A stretch of DNA of 33,676 nt. It comes from a virus. Positions 22,609 through 28,826 of the stretch are shown piece by piece (positions within the stretch are counted from its first letter, which is position 1; every line of letters starts with the position of its first letter). Made by a program: the position numbers and the translations under genes. The notes beneath the pieces are model-generated. The model had not been told where the DNA came from. It did no database searches and saw nothing but the letters and a program-made list of their open reading frames with translations. The DNA is taken from positions 1 to 33,676 of the IMG/VR virus record IMGVR_UViG_3300029988_000017; one strand, 5' to 3'.

Positions 22609-23090
22609 GCTGCAATTCTCCCACGAAACGGAGCGTCCTGCGTTTCCAGCCACGCCACAGCTTCTTCCGGCGACCGGCAGATTTCCAGCAATGGCGTGCC
22701 GGCGCGCTTGATGCGTTTATGCATCGCGAGCTGATCCGCATTCTTTCGCCCGTTCGCGTCTTTCATTTCAATTACCCACTCGCGGCCACGAAAATGGATG
22801 CCGATATCCGGCCAGCCAGGCTCTTGCCCGTTCAGTTTCGCTTTTAGTTTTTCGTCGCCGTTCCGGTGCTCAGACACCACGGCTTGCACGATCGCATCCG
22901 GGTGCAGAAGCGCTTTGAGCAATTTGATGGTGCGACGCTGGATGGTGGATTCGTAGGGGTTATCAACTTGCTCAGCCTTACTACGCGTTTTCCGCGGCTT
23001 CCGCTGCGGCACGTCCGGCACATCGACGCACGTCACCCCACCCGCCACGTCCTGCGGCGTCGGCCTCCATGCCTGGCGAGTGGGGATCAT
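22605..23090 (-). CDS. VRR-NUC-type nuclease
   Basis: 161 residues from ATG 23090. The VRR-NUC fold shows in YESTIQRRTIKLLKALLHPD, then GQEPGWPDIGIHFRGREWVI near 88-107 with catalytic Asp and EMK just after, and later ADQLAMHKRIKRAGTPLLEI. Such enzymes are PD-(D/E)XK structure-specific nucleases common in phage replication operons and would resolve branched DNA. The gene lies upstream of the methyltransferase and primase-helicase. Confidence 0.85.
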   Translation of the reverse strand: MIPTRQAWRPTPQDVAGGVTCVDVPDVPQRKPRKTRSKAEQVDNPYESTIQRRTIKLLKALLHPDAIVQAVVSEHRNGDEKLKAKLNGQEPGWPDIGIHFRGREWVIEMKDANGRKNADQLAMHKRIKRAGTPLLEICRSPEEAVAWLETQDAPFRGRIAA

Positions 23091-23091
23091 G

Positions 23092-23622
23092 CTAGGCCGC
23101 CTCGTCCAACGCCTCGTCCACAACCGGATTAAGCGGCGCAAACAACCCGGCTAGATCGGCGGAAACCCCGGTCAAAGCGGCGTGCTCCTTAACCACGTCA
23201 GGAGACGATTTCGCTTGCGCCAACTGATCCTTCGTCCAGCCCTTCGCGATTTTGCGTGCTGTTTCGAGGGCGGACAGAAATTCGGCGGTGTCGCGCAGTT
23301 TCTTGCCTGGCGCAGCGCGGAAGCCTGTTGCCTTGAGAGAGGTCTCCGCATGCACGGTGGCCGCCGCCTCGCGCCATGGATCGAGCGCTTCCACCTTAGC
23401 CTCGCGCACCAGCTTTTTTGCGCCGGATTTCACCGCGGCGTAGAACGCATCGGGATCATCAGCGCGGCCGAGAAATACCGCCAGGCCGGCCAGACCGGCA
23501 GCGAGACGCGCGTCCGTGGGAAGATCAGCCAGCGTGTAGGTTTTTCCGTCCCGCGATATGGAACCGGCGCCGTAATCATAAGCGAAACGCTTCACTTCGC
23601 GCGCCTTGTGTTCGGTGGTCAT
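23092..23622 (-). CDS. Phage protein of the replication operon, unknown
   Basis: 176 residues: a basic start (TTEHKAREVKRFAYDYGAGS), a hydrophobic helix ARLAAGLAGLAVFLG and a long charged helical part (VREAKVEALDPWREAAATVH; TARKIAKGWTKDQLAQAKSS). GAGG lies upstream of ATG 23622. The repeated KxLRDTAEFL pattern suggests a helical bundle, perhaps a DNA-binding or loader protein. No family could be assigned. Confidence 0.65.
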   Translation of the reverse strand: MTTEHKAREVKRFAYDYGAGSISRDGKTYTLADLPTDARLAAGLAGLAVFLGRADDPDAFYAAVKSGAKKLVREAKVEALDPWREAAATVHAETSLKATGFRAAPGKKLRDTAEFLSALETARKIAKGWTKDQLAQAKSSPDVVKEHAALTGVSADLAGLFAPLNPVVDEALDEAA

Positions 23623-23642
23623 TATCTATTCCTCATAGTTGC

Positions 23643-23665
23643 GGCCCCAGCGCAATGCCGGGGCC
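23643..23665 (-). promoter_or_regulatory. GC hairpin between operon genes
   Basis: GGCCCC and GGGGCC, an 11-base loop between them, lie in the 57-base gap before the ribosome site of the gene ending at 23092. There is no T-run, so it is a structural or attenuator element, not a plain terminator. Confidence 0.4.
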
Positions 23666-23679
23666 ATGGATGTTTTTGC

Positions 23680-24036
23680 TTACGGAACCGGGCCGTAGCT
23701 GATGCTGGTGAAATCGAACGCGCCGGTATCCGTCGGATCTGGACCGACGAGCACGTAGGCCGACGCGCTTGTGTTGCCATCCTCGGTCATGACCAGCGCG
23801 GCGCCGGTTGCACCGGGCGCGGTGTTGTTCACGGCCACGCCGGTCACGGTGACAACCGAAATCCAGGGTTGCGTGGTGTTGCCCTGCGTCGGCTCGCCAA
23901 CCGCGACGGCATAGGATGGATCGGTACTGGCGGTGGCGACCGGCGGCGGGGTCGGGCCGCCCGGCGGAATGGTGTAGACATAATTGATCGTGGCCGACTG
24001 GCCCACGTCCAAATTGATGGTTGTGCTTTCCGACAT
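23680..24036 (-). CDS. Ig-like or beta-sandwich protein
   Basis: 118 residues from ATG 24036: INLDVGQSATINYVYTIPPG, a Pro-rich loop, SYAVAVGEPTQGNTTQPWIS, VVTVTGVAVNNTAPGATGAA and ending FDFTSISYGPVP. Alternating hydrophobic and Thr/Ser residues predict a single Ig-like beta-sandwich. Such domains usually decorate capsids or tails, so its place in the early block is unexpected. TGAGG precedes the start. The upstream gap holds two GC hairpins (24060-24110). Confidence 0.6.
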   Translation of the reverse strand: MSESTTINLDVGQSATINYVYTIPPGGPTPPPVATASTDPSYAVAVGEPTQGNTTQPWISVVTVTGVAVNNTAPGATGAALVMTEDGNTSASAYVLVGPDPTDTGAFDFTSISYGPVP

Positions 24037-24123
24037 GGTATTTGCCTCAGTCGTTCGTTGCGGGGAGCGGCCCCGCGGCCGATGCGCGCTCACAAGCGCG
24101 GATTTCGTTTGATGGTGTAAAGG

Positions 24124-24225
24124 TCAATCCAACCCTCCCAACATCCAAAGCATCCCGAGCAGGATCACGAGCCCCACGGCGAGCACGAGCAGCACGGTCC
24201 CGGCGATGGCCATGGCGGTGGTCAC
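24124..24225 (-). CDS. Tiny single-pass membrane protein, GTG start
   Basis: A 33-residue protein read from GTG 24225, which overlaps the stop of the gene before as GTGA. The run MAIAGTVLLVLAVGLVILLG forms one transmembrane helix, ending MLWMLGGLD. Either GTG 24225 or ATG 24213 could start it. Tiny membrane proteins in phage early operons may affect the host envelope or exclude other phages; this is inference. Confidence 0.5.
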   Translation of the reverse strand: MTTAMAIAGTVLLVLAVGLVILLGMLWMLGGLD

Positions 24226-24305
24226 GGCACCATCAACACAACGCGCACGACGATCACGCCGACAATGACGCAGAAACAGACCATGCCGAGGGCGATCCAA
24301 ATCAT
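24222..24305 (-). CDS. Tiny single-pass membrane protein
   Basis: A 27-residue protein from ATG 24305: MIWIALGMVCFCVIVGVIVV followed by RVVLMVP. It is an obvious membrane helix, coupled by ATGA to the regulator before and by GTGA to the membrane protein after. Two such genes in tandem suggest a small complex. Confidence 0.5.
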   Translation of the reverse strand: MIWIALGMVCFCVIVGVIVVRVVLMVP

Positions 24306-24691
24306 TTTGCCCTCCCGAACGCGCCGGGACGCATCCCACCGCGCCGTTCGACGCAATCGAACCCCAGGACGTTCGCCACGTAACGACCGGGATTTTTCCG
24401 CCCGCTCAGCATATCGGAAATATGACCAGCGTAGAGTGTGGTCATGCGGGCAAGCGCGCGCACGCCACCAGCATTGGCAACCGCGATGGCGAGCCGGTCG
24501 CGAAGTTCCTCAACCGTCAAAAGAAGCGGCGCGCTCTGCAACGCGCCGCCTAAGTTTCGGGAGGACTCATGGCCGGACCCAGCGCCGGCGCCGCTATCAC
24601 CCTCGCGGGCGATCTCTGCTATGTCGGAAATCTCGCTTTGTTTACCGCCATCACGTGAAAGCGATTTGTTTGTTGCTGACGCTGGCTGCAT
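24302..24691 (-). CDS. Helix-turn-helix regulator
   Basis: 129 residues. The first half is Gly/Ser-rich and probably disordered; the second half has TVEELRDRLAIAVANAGGVR and ALARMTTLYAGHISDMLSGR, a lambda-repressor-like helix-turn-helix with the IS..L.G recognition helix, then YVANVLGFD. AGGAG lies 11 bases before ATG 24691. A terminator lies just upstream, so it may have a separate promoter. It may regulate the switch region; no cleavage or dimer domain is visible. Confidence 0.7.
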   Translation of the reverse strand: MQPASATNKSLSRDGGKQSEISDIAEIAREGDSGAGAGSGHESSRNLGGALQSAPLLLTVEELRDRLAIAVANAGGVRALARMTTLYAGHISDMLSGRKNPGRYVANVLGFDCVERRGGMRPGAFGRAK

Positions 24692-24731
24692 CTAACTCTC
24701 GCTCCTCGGTTGGCATCGGTGGGCAATCTCT

Positions 24732-24761
24732 AAAACCGGCAGGCGTTGGCGCGCCTGTCGG
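24732..24761 (-). terminator. Rho-independent terminator or attenuator
   Basis: Minus strand: CCGaCAGGCG, loop CGCCAA, CGCCTGcCGG, then TTTT. It follows the 24781-24939 gene by about 20 bases. It would separate the immediate early leftward unit from the later early genes, a natural place for antitermination control. Confidence 0.65.
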
Positions 24762-24780
24762 TCAACTAGGGCAGCATTTT

Positions 24781-24939
24781 TTACCCCCGCCCAAACAGCG
24801 CGGCAATGTCGCGCCACTTATCATGGAGGCACATCGCAATGATGATGCCCCATATGAGCGCCGAAATGGCGCGCTGCTTGCCCGCGTCGCTGCGGCACTC
24901 GGAGCGCATTTTCTCGGCGATGTCGGGGGCGATCAGCAC
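24781..24939 (-). CDS. Small hypothetical protein, GTG start
   Basis: A 52-residue protein beginning at GTG 24939: LIAPDIAEKMRSECRSDAGK, then QRAISALIWGIIIAMCLHDK and ending WRDIAALFGRG. One hydrophobic segment is present. It overlaps the end of the preceding gene by seven bases. The longer frame upstream is a shadow of other genes. Confidence 0.5.
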   Translation of the reverse strand: MLIAPDIAEKMRSECRSDAGKQRAISALIWGIIIAMCLHDKWRDIAALFGRG

Positions 24940-25166
24940 GGCCGCGACACATCCAGCATCGCCGCGCGGGTGAATGTCCGCCTTGCGACGTGATTGCCGT
25001 CCATCACCGCCAGCGTCACCAGATCGCCGGTGACGGTCGCGACAAGGATCAGCATCTCGCGGCCGTTCTCGATCAGCTTGTCGCTGAGACAGACCCGGTC
25101 GGCACGGACCGCGGCCAGTTCGACCGGGCGCGGTTCGCAGCGCTCCAGTAGGGGGGCGATCGCCAC
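24933..25166 (-). CDS. Small hypothetical protein, GTG start
   Basis: A 77-residue protein from GTG 25166, overlapping the regulator stop as TAGTG: AIAPLLERCEPRPVELAAVR, then DRVCLSDKLIENGREMLILV and VTGDLVTLAVMDGNHVARRT. It looks beta-rich. It would be made together with the Cro-like regulator. The function is unknown. Confidence 0.55.
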   Translation of the reverse strand: MAIAPLLERCEPRPVELAAVRADRVCLSDKLIENGREMLILVATVTGDLVTLAVMDGNHVARRTFTRAAMLDVSRPC

Positions 25167-25399
25167 TAGTCGGCTCCAGCGGGCGCGCCGCCGATACCCT
25201 CGTCCCAAAGGTCCGGGCGCAGGATATGGCGAGGTATGCCGGTAAAAGCTGCCACCTTGACCGCTTGCTCAGCGGGGATAAATCGAACGCCGTTGACCCA
25301 ATCGCTAACTGCGGCATTGCTGCGGCCCGTAAGGGTGGCCACATCGCCAGCGCGGATGCGGCGTTCCCGGAACAATGGCTTGAGGTTCGGTGCTTCCAT
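25166..25399 (-). CDS. YdaS/Cro-like repressor
   Basis: 77 residues: PLFRERRIRAGDVATLTGRS, NAAVSDWVNGVRFIPAEQAV, then KVAAFTGIPRHILRPDLWDE. This fits the YdaS-type helix-turn-helix (S.AAVS.W..G.R.IP.E......TG....LRPD.W). It is the first leftward gene, facing the rightward operon across a 122-base divergent region with an inverted-repeat operator, so it is the best candidate for a Cro or repressor of the switch. Confidence 0.85.
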   Translation of the reverse strand: MEAPNLKPLFRERRIRAGDVATLTGRSNAAVSDWVNGVRFIPAEQAVKVAAFTGIPRHILRPDLWDEGIGGAPAGAD

Positions 25400-25521
25400 G
25401 CCGGCACAATGCCCCCAACTTTTTTTCGCGTCAACCGAAAAAATAAGTTGACTGCATTTTCAGCTAGGCCTAATTTGCCCCCACGCCGCCGCCCCTGGCT
25501 GCGGACTGAACGGGAGCCACC
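25400..25521. promoter_or_regulatory. Divergent switch region
   Basis: Leftward promoter: TTGACG (25434-25429), 17 bases, CATTGT (25411-25406). Rightward promoter: TTGACT (25448-25453), 17 bases, TAATTT (25471-25476). Between the -35 elements an imperfect inverted repeat, CAACTTTTTT (25417-25426) against AAAAAAtAAGTTG (ending 25450), overlaps both -35 boxes. This is a typical operator for control of both directions by one protein. Confidence 0.7.
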
Positions 25522-25680
25522 ATGAAAGCAATAATCCGCCTGACGACCGACCGCCGCGCCGTTACCGCCCTGGAATACGGCATCATCGCCGGCGTTCTGG
25601 GCTTGGTGCTGATCGTAGTGTTTCAGCACTTCGGCACCACGCTGACCACCCTGTTCGGCAAGATCGGGAGTGCGGTTTGA
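25522..25680 (+). CDS. Flp/type IVb pilin-like small protein
   Basis: 52 residues: MKAIIRLTTDRRAVTALEYG followed by IIAGVLGLVLIVVFQHFGTT and LTTLFGKIGSAV. The TALEYGIIAG stretch, with Glu18 and Tyr19 inside the hydrophobic segment, is the Flp/Fap pilin signature, and Ala13 stands where prepilin peptidase normally cuts after Gly or Ala. The short C-terminal part is also pilin-like. GGGAG precedes the ATG. It is the first gene of the rightward phage operon; no pilus assembly genes are nearby. Confidence 0.75.
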   Translation: MKAIIRLTTDRRAVTALEYGIIAGVLGLVLIVVFQHFGTTLTTLFGKIGSAV

Positions 25681-25830
25681 TGGCCGCCCCGATCTTTATC
25701 ATGTCGCTAGGCGCCGGGCTTCTGGCGCTGGGCGCGACCCTGAACCGCCGCGCTGCGTACGAGGCTGGCCGGCGCGACCAGGACCGTAGCTGGCGGGCTG
25801 CTGCGACCGGGCGGAGTGCGGTTTGATGGC
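25667..25830. repeat. 18-bp direct repeat flanking a small gene
   Basis: The 18 bases GGAGTGCGGTTTGATGGC stand at 25667-25684 and 25813-25830, exact copies 146 bases apart. Each spans the end of one gene (SAV, TGA) and the start of the next (ATGGC). The gene between could be gained or lost by recombination between the copies. Confidence 0.8.
25680..25826 (+). CDS. Small membrane-anchored protein
   Basis: A 48-residue protein: MAAPIFIMSLGAGLLALGAT, then LNRRAAYEAGRRDQDRSWRA and ATGRSAV. It has one N-terminal membrane segment and a basic tail. ATG overlaps the preceding stop as TGATG and its own stop overlaps the next start. It lies exactly between the copies of the 18-bp repeat. Confidence 0.6.
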   Translation: MAAPIFIMSLGAGLLALGATLNRRAAYEAGRRDQDRSWRAAATGRSAV

Positions 25831-26092
25831 GCACGAAGCCTACGCCGCCCGCCAGCGCAACGCCGCCGCCGCGTATCGCGCGAGTGGCTGCATGGACGAA
25901 ATCTGGGAATTGGAGGCCGATTTTACCCTCGCCCGCCAACGCGGCGACCGTAACGAGATTCGCGACATTTTGCCGATGCTGCGAGGCGCCCGCGCTGCTG
26001 AAAACAAGGATCGGCGGAATGCGCTGGCGGCGGCAACGGTTCGGTGGCAGCGCGGTCTGGCGGCGATCAATTATGAACTGGCGGCGGAATAG
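25826..26092 (+). CDS. Small helical hypothetical protein
   Basis: 88 residues from ATG 25826: MAHEAYAARQRNAAAAYRAS, then DEIWELEADFTLARQRGDRN and RNALAAATVRWQRGLAAINY. It is Ala/Arg-rich and helical. It overlaps the previous stop (TGATG). The function is unknown. Confidence 0.55.
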   Translation: MAHEAYAARQRNAAAAYRASGCMDEIWELEADFTLARQRGDRNEIRDILPMLRGARAAENKDRRNALAAATVRWQRGLAAINYELAAE

Positions 26093-26095
26093 ATC

Positions 26096-26257
26096 ATGCC
26101 CCTATTCGATTGCAGATCGCCCGAGTGCCTGGAATGCCAGCGCGCGTTCGGCCCGGATCGTGGTGCTGCCATTGCAGCGGGCATTGCATCCGGCAAGTTT
26201 AAGGCTTGGCCTCAGAAGATTGAACCCATAAACCCCAAACCAAGAGAAACCCCATGA
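26096..26257 (+). CDS. Small Cys-containing protein
   Basis: A 53-residue protein: MPLFDCRSPECLECQRAFGP, then ASGKFKAWPQKIEPINPKPR. C...C.EC-like spacing (Cys6, Cys11, Cys14) suggests a small metal site. The stop overlaps the next start by ATGA. The function is unknown. Confidence 0.55.
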   Translation: MPLFDCRSPECLECQRAFGPDRGAAIAAGIASGKFKAWPQKIEPINPKPRETP

Positions 26258-26499
26258 GCGACGTAGTGGAAGCACCGAAGATGACGTTGAAAAACCTTTC
26301 GGTTCTGGCTTATGCCAATCAATTTACGCACTGGCATTATCGAGGCTTGCCATCCGAAGCGTTGCTGCCCAGTTTTTTTTCTGATGGCAGCGGTATGTTT
26401 GCGCTTGGCGACATGATTACCGTTTCGGATAGTGGCGCAGGCATCAATATTTTTGTCGTCAGAAAGGATGGGGCCGGCGTTGTGGTGGAGGCAGCATGA
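26254..26499 (+). CDS. Small hypothetical protein
   Basis: 81 residues: SDVVEAPKMTLKNLSVLAYA, then HWHYRGLPSEALLPSFFSDG and GMFALGDMITVSDSGAGINI. The second half resembles a small phage protein that carries MF..GD.I.V. It is ATGA-coupled on each side. The function is not known. Confidence 0.6.
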   Translation: MSDVVEAPKMTLKNLSVLAYANQFTHWHYRGLPSEALLPSFFSDGSGMFALGDMITVSDSGAGINIFVVRKDGAGVVVEAA

Positions 26500-26660
26500 C
26501 CCGCGTCACCTATCACAACGGCCCCCACTGGCACACGCGCCTGACGCCGCTGCCAGCGCCGCGGCCGTGGCGGCGGTGGGCAAAGCAGGCGGTGGGCGCG
26601 GTCGCGCTTGTCTGCGTGTTTTGGCTGATTTTGCTGGGGTGTTGGGAGTTTGAGCAGTGA
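26496..26660 (+). CDS. Small membrane protein
   Basis: A 54-residue protein: MTRVTYHNGPHWHTRLTPLP, a Pro/Arg/Trp-rich middle and one membrane helix AVGAVALVCVFWLILLGCW near the C-terminus. It has start and stop overlaps with both neighbours. The topology predicts a basic cytoplasmic N-terminus. Confidence 0.55.
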   Translation: MTRVTYHNGPHWHTRLTPLPAPRPWRRWAKQAVGAVALVCVFWLILLGCWEFEQ

Positions 26661-26743
26661 CCGATGAGCCCGACGAAGGCCTAATTTTCGACCAACGGCA
26701 GCGGGCTTGGGCTTGGCCGATTTCTTATAGGAGATGGAAATAA
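26657..26743 (+). CDS. Possible 28-residue protein, GTG start
   Basis: GTG 26657 overlaps the preceding stop as GTGA and runs to TAA 26741-26743 (TDEPDEGLIFDQRQRAWAWP). The AGGAGA of the next gene lies within it. The overlap and lack of other coding in this stretch support it weakly. Confidence 0.35.
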   Translation: MTDEPDEGLIFDQRQRAWAWPISYRRWK

Positions 26744-27903
26744 TGAGCGAGACACTGGAACGAACCGAATTGGCAGTGCTGCCGAAGTCTGCGCTACCCA
26801 CGGTATTGGCGGCGGATAAAGACGATCTACTCGGCAAACTGCAAGACAGGCTGCGCTCGCTCAAGCTGGACGCCAGCACGCCGAAAGGCCGCGATGAAAT
26901 CCGTTCCGCCGCCGCTGAAGTTGCGCGCACGAAGTCCGCGCTGCTGAAACTGGCTGATGGCGTGAGCGAGGAAGCCCGCAAGACGCACAAGGCCATCGTC
27001 GCTGAAAAACACGTCATTGAAGAAAAGCTGGACGCGCTGAAGGATCAGGTGCGTGCGCCGCTGACGGTCTACGAGCAGATCGAAAAAGACCGTTGCGACG
27101 GCCACGAGCGCGCGCTCGCCCAGATCGAGGCGTTGGCGAATATCCCCGCCGACGCGACCGCCGAGGATATCGCCGGCCTCATTGATGCGTTTGCGCAAAG
27201 CGACCTGATGCACCGGGATTGGAAAGAGTTCGAGCCGCGCGCCCGGAAGGCCGAGACAAACACCCGCAACGCGCTGAAGGCAGCCTATGCTGACGCTGTT
27301 GCCGCTGAGGCCGAGGCAAAGCGCCAGGCCGAGGAACGCGCCGCAGAAGCCGAACGCCAGCGCGTGGAGGGCGCCCGTTTGCAGGCCCAGCGCGAGGCTA
27401 GGATTGCAGCAGAGGCCGCCCAGCGTGCCCGTGAGGAAGCGGAAGCGCGGGCGGCCCAGGAGGCGTCTGACAAAGCCGCTGCGGTTGAACGCGAGCGCCA
27501 GGCTGCGGCCAAGCGGGAGCAGGACGCCAAGGATGCGGCCGAGCGTGCCCAGCGCGAGGCTGCGGCGGCTGAACAGCGGCGAATTGAGGCAGAGGCTAAG
27601 GCGGAAGCCGATCGCATCGCCGCAGAAGAACGCGCGGCTAAAGAGGCGCAGGAGGGCGCCCAGCGTGCCGAGCGCGACAAAGCCGCCGCAGTGGAGGCCG
27701 AGAAGCTCCGCGCTGCACAGGTAGCCGCAGCCGAGAAGGCCGAGGCTGATCGCCGCGCCGCTGACAAAGCGCATCGCGGCAAGATCAACCGGGCGGCTGC
27801 GAACGCGCTGGTGGTTGCCGCCAGGATCACCGAGGAAAATGCCATTGCGATCGTTACAGCGATTGCGCGTGGCGAAATCCCAGCAGTTAGGATCGAATAC
27901 TGA
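26743..27903 (+). CDS. Long coiled-coil protein before the exonuclease
   Basis: 386 residues from ATG 26743 (AGGAGA 8 bases upstream). The N-terminal 170 residues are a folded helical part (LLGKLQDRLRSLKLDASTPK; LDALKDQVRAPLTVYEQIEK); residues 185-345 are an Ala/Glu/Arg coiled coil of TolA type; the end, INRAAANALVVAARITEENA, is compact. Phage proteins of this plan sit next to recombination exonucleases and resemble DUF1351-like helpers. The repetitive codons produce long false frames on the other strand. A scaffold role for the exonuclease and ATPase is inferred. Confidence 0.7.
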   Translation: MSETLERTELAVLPKSALPTVLAADKDDLLGKLQDRLRSLKLDASTPKGRDEIRSAAAEVARTKSALLKLADGVSEEARKTHKAIVAEKHVIEEKLDALKDQVRAPLTVYEQIEKDRCDGHERALAQIEALANIPADATAEDIAGLIDAFAQSDLMHRDWKEFEPRARKAETNTRNALKAAYADAVAAEAEAKRQAEERAAEAERQRVEGARLQAQREARIAAEAAQRAREEAEARAAQEASDKAAAVERERQAAAKREQDAKDAAERAQREAAAAEQRRIEAEAKAEADRIAAEERAAKEAQEGAQRAERDKAAAVEAEKLRAAQVAAAEKAEADRRAADKAHRGKINRAAANALVVAARITEENAIAIVTAIARGEIPAVRIEY

Positions 27904-28823
27904 TGAATACGCATCTTCTCATCCCATCCGTCATATCGGAGCCCGGCGTCTACGACCTGCCGAGCGACCTCTACCATAGCGACCCATGCGACACGCCGAG
28001 CCTATCCGCGGGCATGATAAACGAACTTCTGAAAGCGCCAGCCAAGTGCATGCTGAACAGCAAGCGCCTAAACCCAAACTGGGAAGAACCCGAGAAGCAG
28101 GAGAAATTCTCTATTGGCTCCGTGGCGCACATCATTTTTCTTGAGCCGCATCTGTTCGAGGAAAAGGTTTGCGTGGTGCGTGCTTATACGAAGGACGGCA
28201 AGCCAAGCGACACATGGGCAACACAGGACGCTAAGGATCAAGCGGCAGCCGCGCGCAGGCTTGGCCAAACGCCGATACTGGCGAAGGACATGGAGACTGT
28301 GCTAGCGGCGCGCGCCGCGTTCCAGGCAAACAGCTTTATCCGCACCGCGTTCGATGGCGGCACGTTCGAGCAGTCGATGTTCTGGCGACACCCCCGCTAC
28401 GGCTTTTGGTGCCGTGCCCGGCCGGACTTTATCAAAGACGGCTGGCGGCATCTAAATGATTACAAAGCCACCGCCAACGCAGACCCAGAAGAATTTGGCC
28501 GCCACGCGTTTAATATGGGCTATCATCGCCGTGCCGCGTGGTATCTTGAAGGCGCTGAGGAAATTACCGGCGCGCGGCCCGACCATTACTGGTTTGTGAA
28601 CCAGGAAACGAAAGCGCCGTATCTGCCTGCCGTGGTGGAGTTGGACGAAGAGTCAATCAACATCGGGCGTGAGGAAAACGAAAAGGCTGCCGAGATTTTT
28701 TCCAAGTGCCTTGCAAGCGGTGAGTGGTATGGATACCGCGACCCGCAAACCCGAGACCGCGACACGGCATTTCGCCGCCGCCTGCCGAATTGGGCATTTA
28801 TGCGCAACCTTGAAGGAGTGTAA
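27903..28823 (+). CDS. RecE/DUF3799-like exonuclease
   Basis: 306 residues. The start resembles phage-type exonuclease VIII: PGVYDLPSDLYHSDPCDTPS, SAGMINELLKAPAKCM and EKFSIGSVAHIIFLEPHLFE. The PD-(D/E)XK core is CRARPDFIKD near 169-178 and HLNDYKATANADPEEF near 184-199, with YHRRAAWYLEGA downstream. It would resect dsDNA ends to give 3' tails for the annealing protein. ATG overlaps the preceding stop as TGATG. It is followed directly by the AAA ATPase. Confidence 0.88.
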   Translation: MNTHLLIPSVISEPGVYDLPSDLYHSDPCDTPSLSAGMINELLKAPAKCMLNSKRLNPNWEEPEKQEKFSIGSVAHIIFLEPHLFEEKVCVVRAYTKDGKPSDTWATQDAKDQAAAARRLGQTPILAKDMETVLAARAAFQANSFIRTAFDGGTFEQSMFWRHPRYGFWCRARPDFIKDGWRHLNDYKATANADPEEFGRHAFNMGYHRRAAWYLEGAEEITGARPDHYWFVNQETKAPYLPAVVELDEESINIGREENEKAAEIFSKCLASGEWYGYRDPQTRDRDTAFRRRLPNWAFMRNLEGV

Positions 28824-28826
28824 ACT

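Noticed and set aside
23182-24120. Rightward frame of 312 codons
   Set aside because: It is the shadow of the two leftward genes at 23092 and 23680, with no start signal.
26827-27977. Long leftward frames opposite the coiled-coil gene
   Set aside because: They are produced by the repetitive Ala/Glu codons of the real gene.
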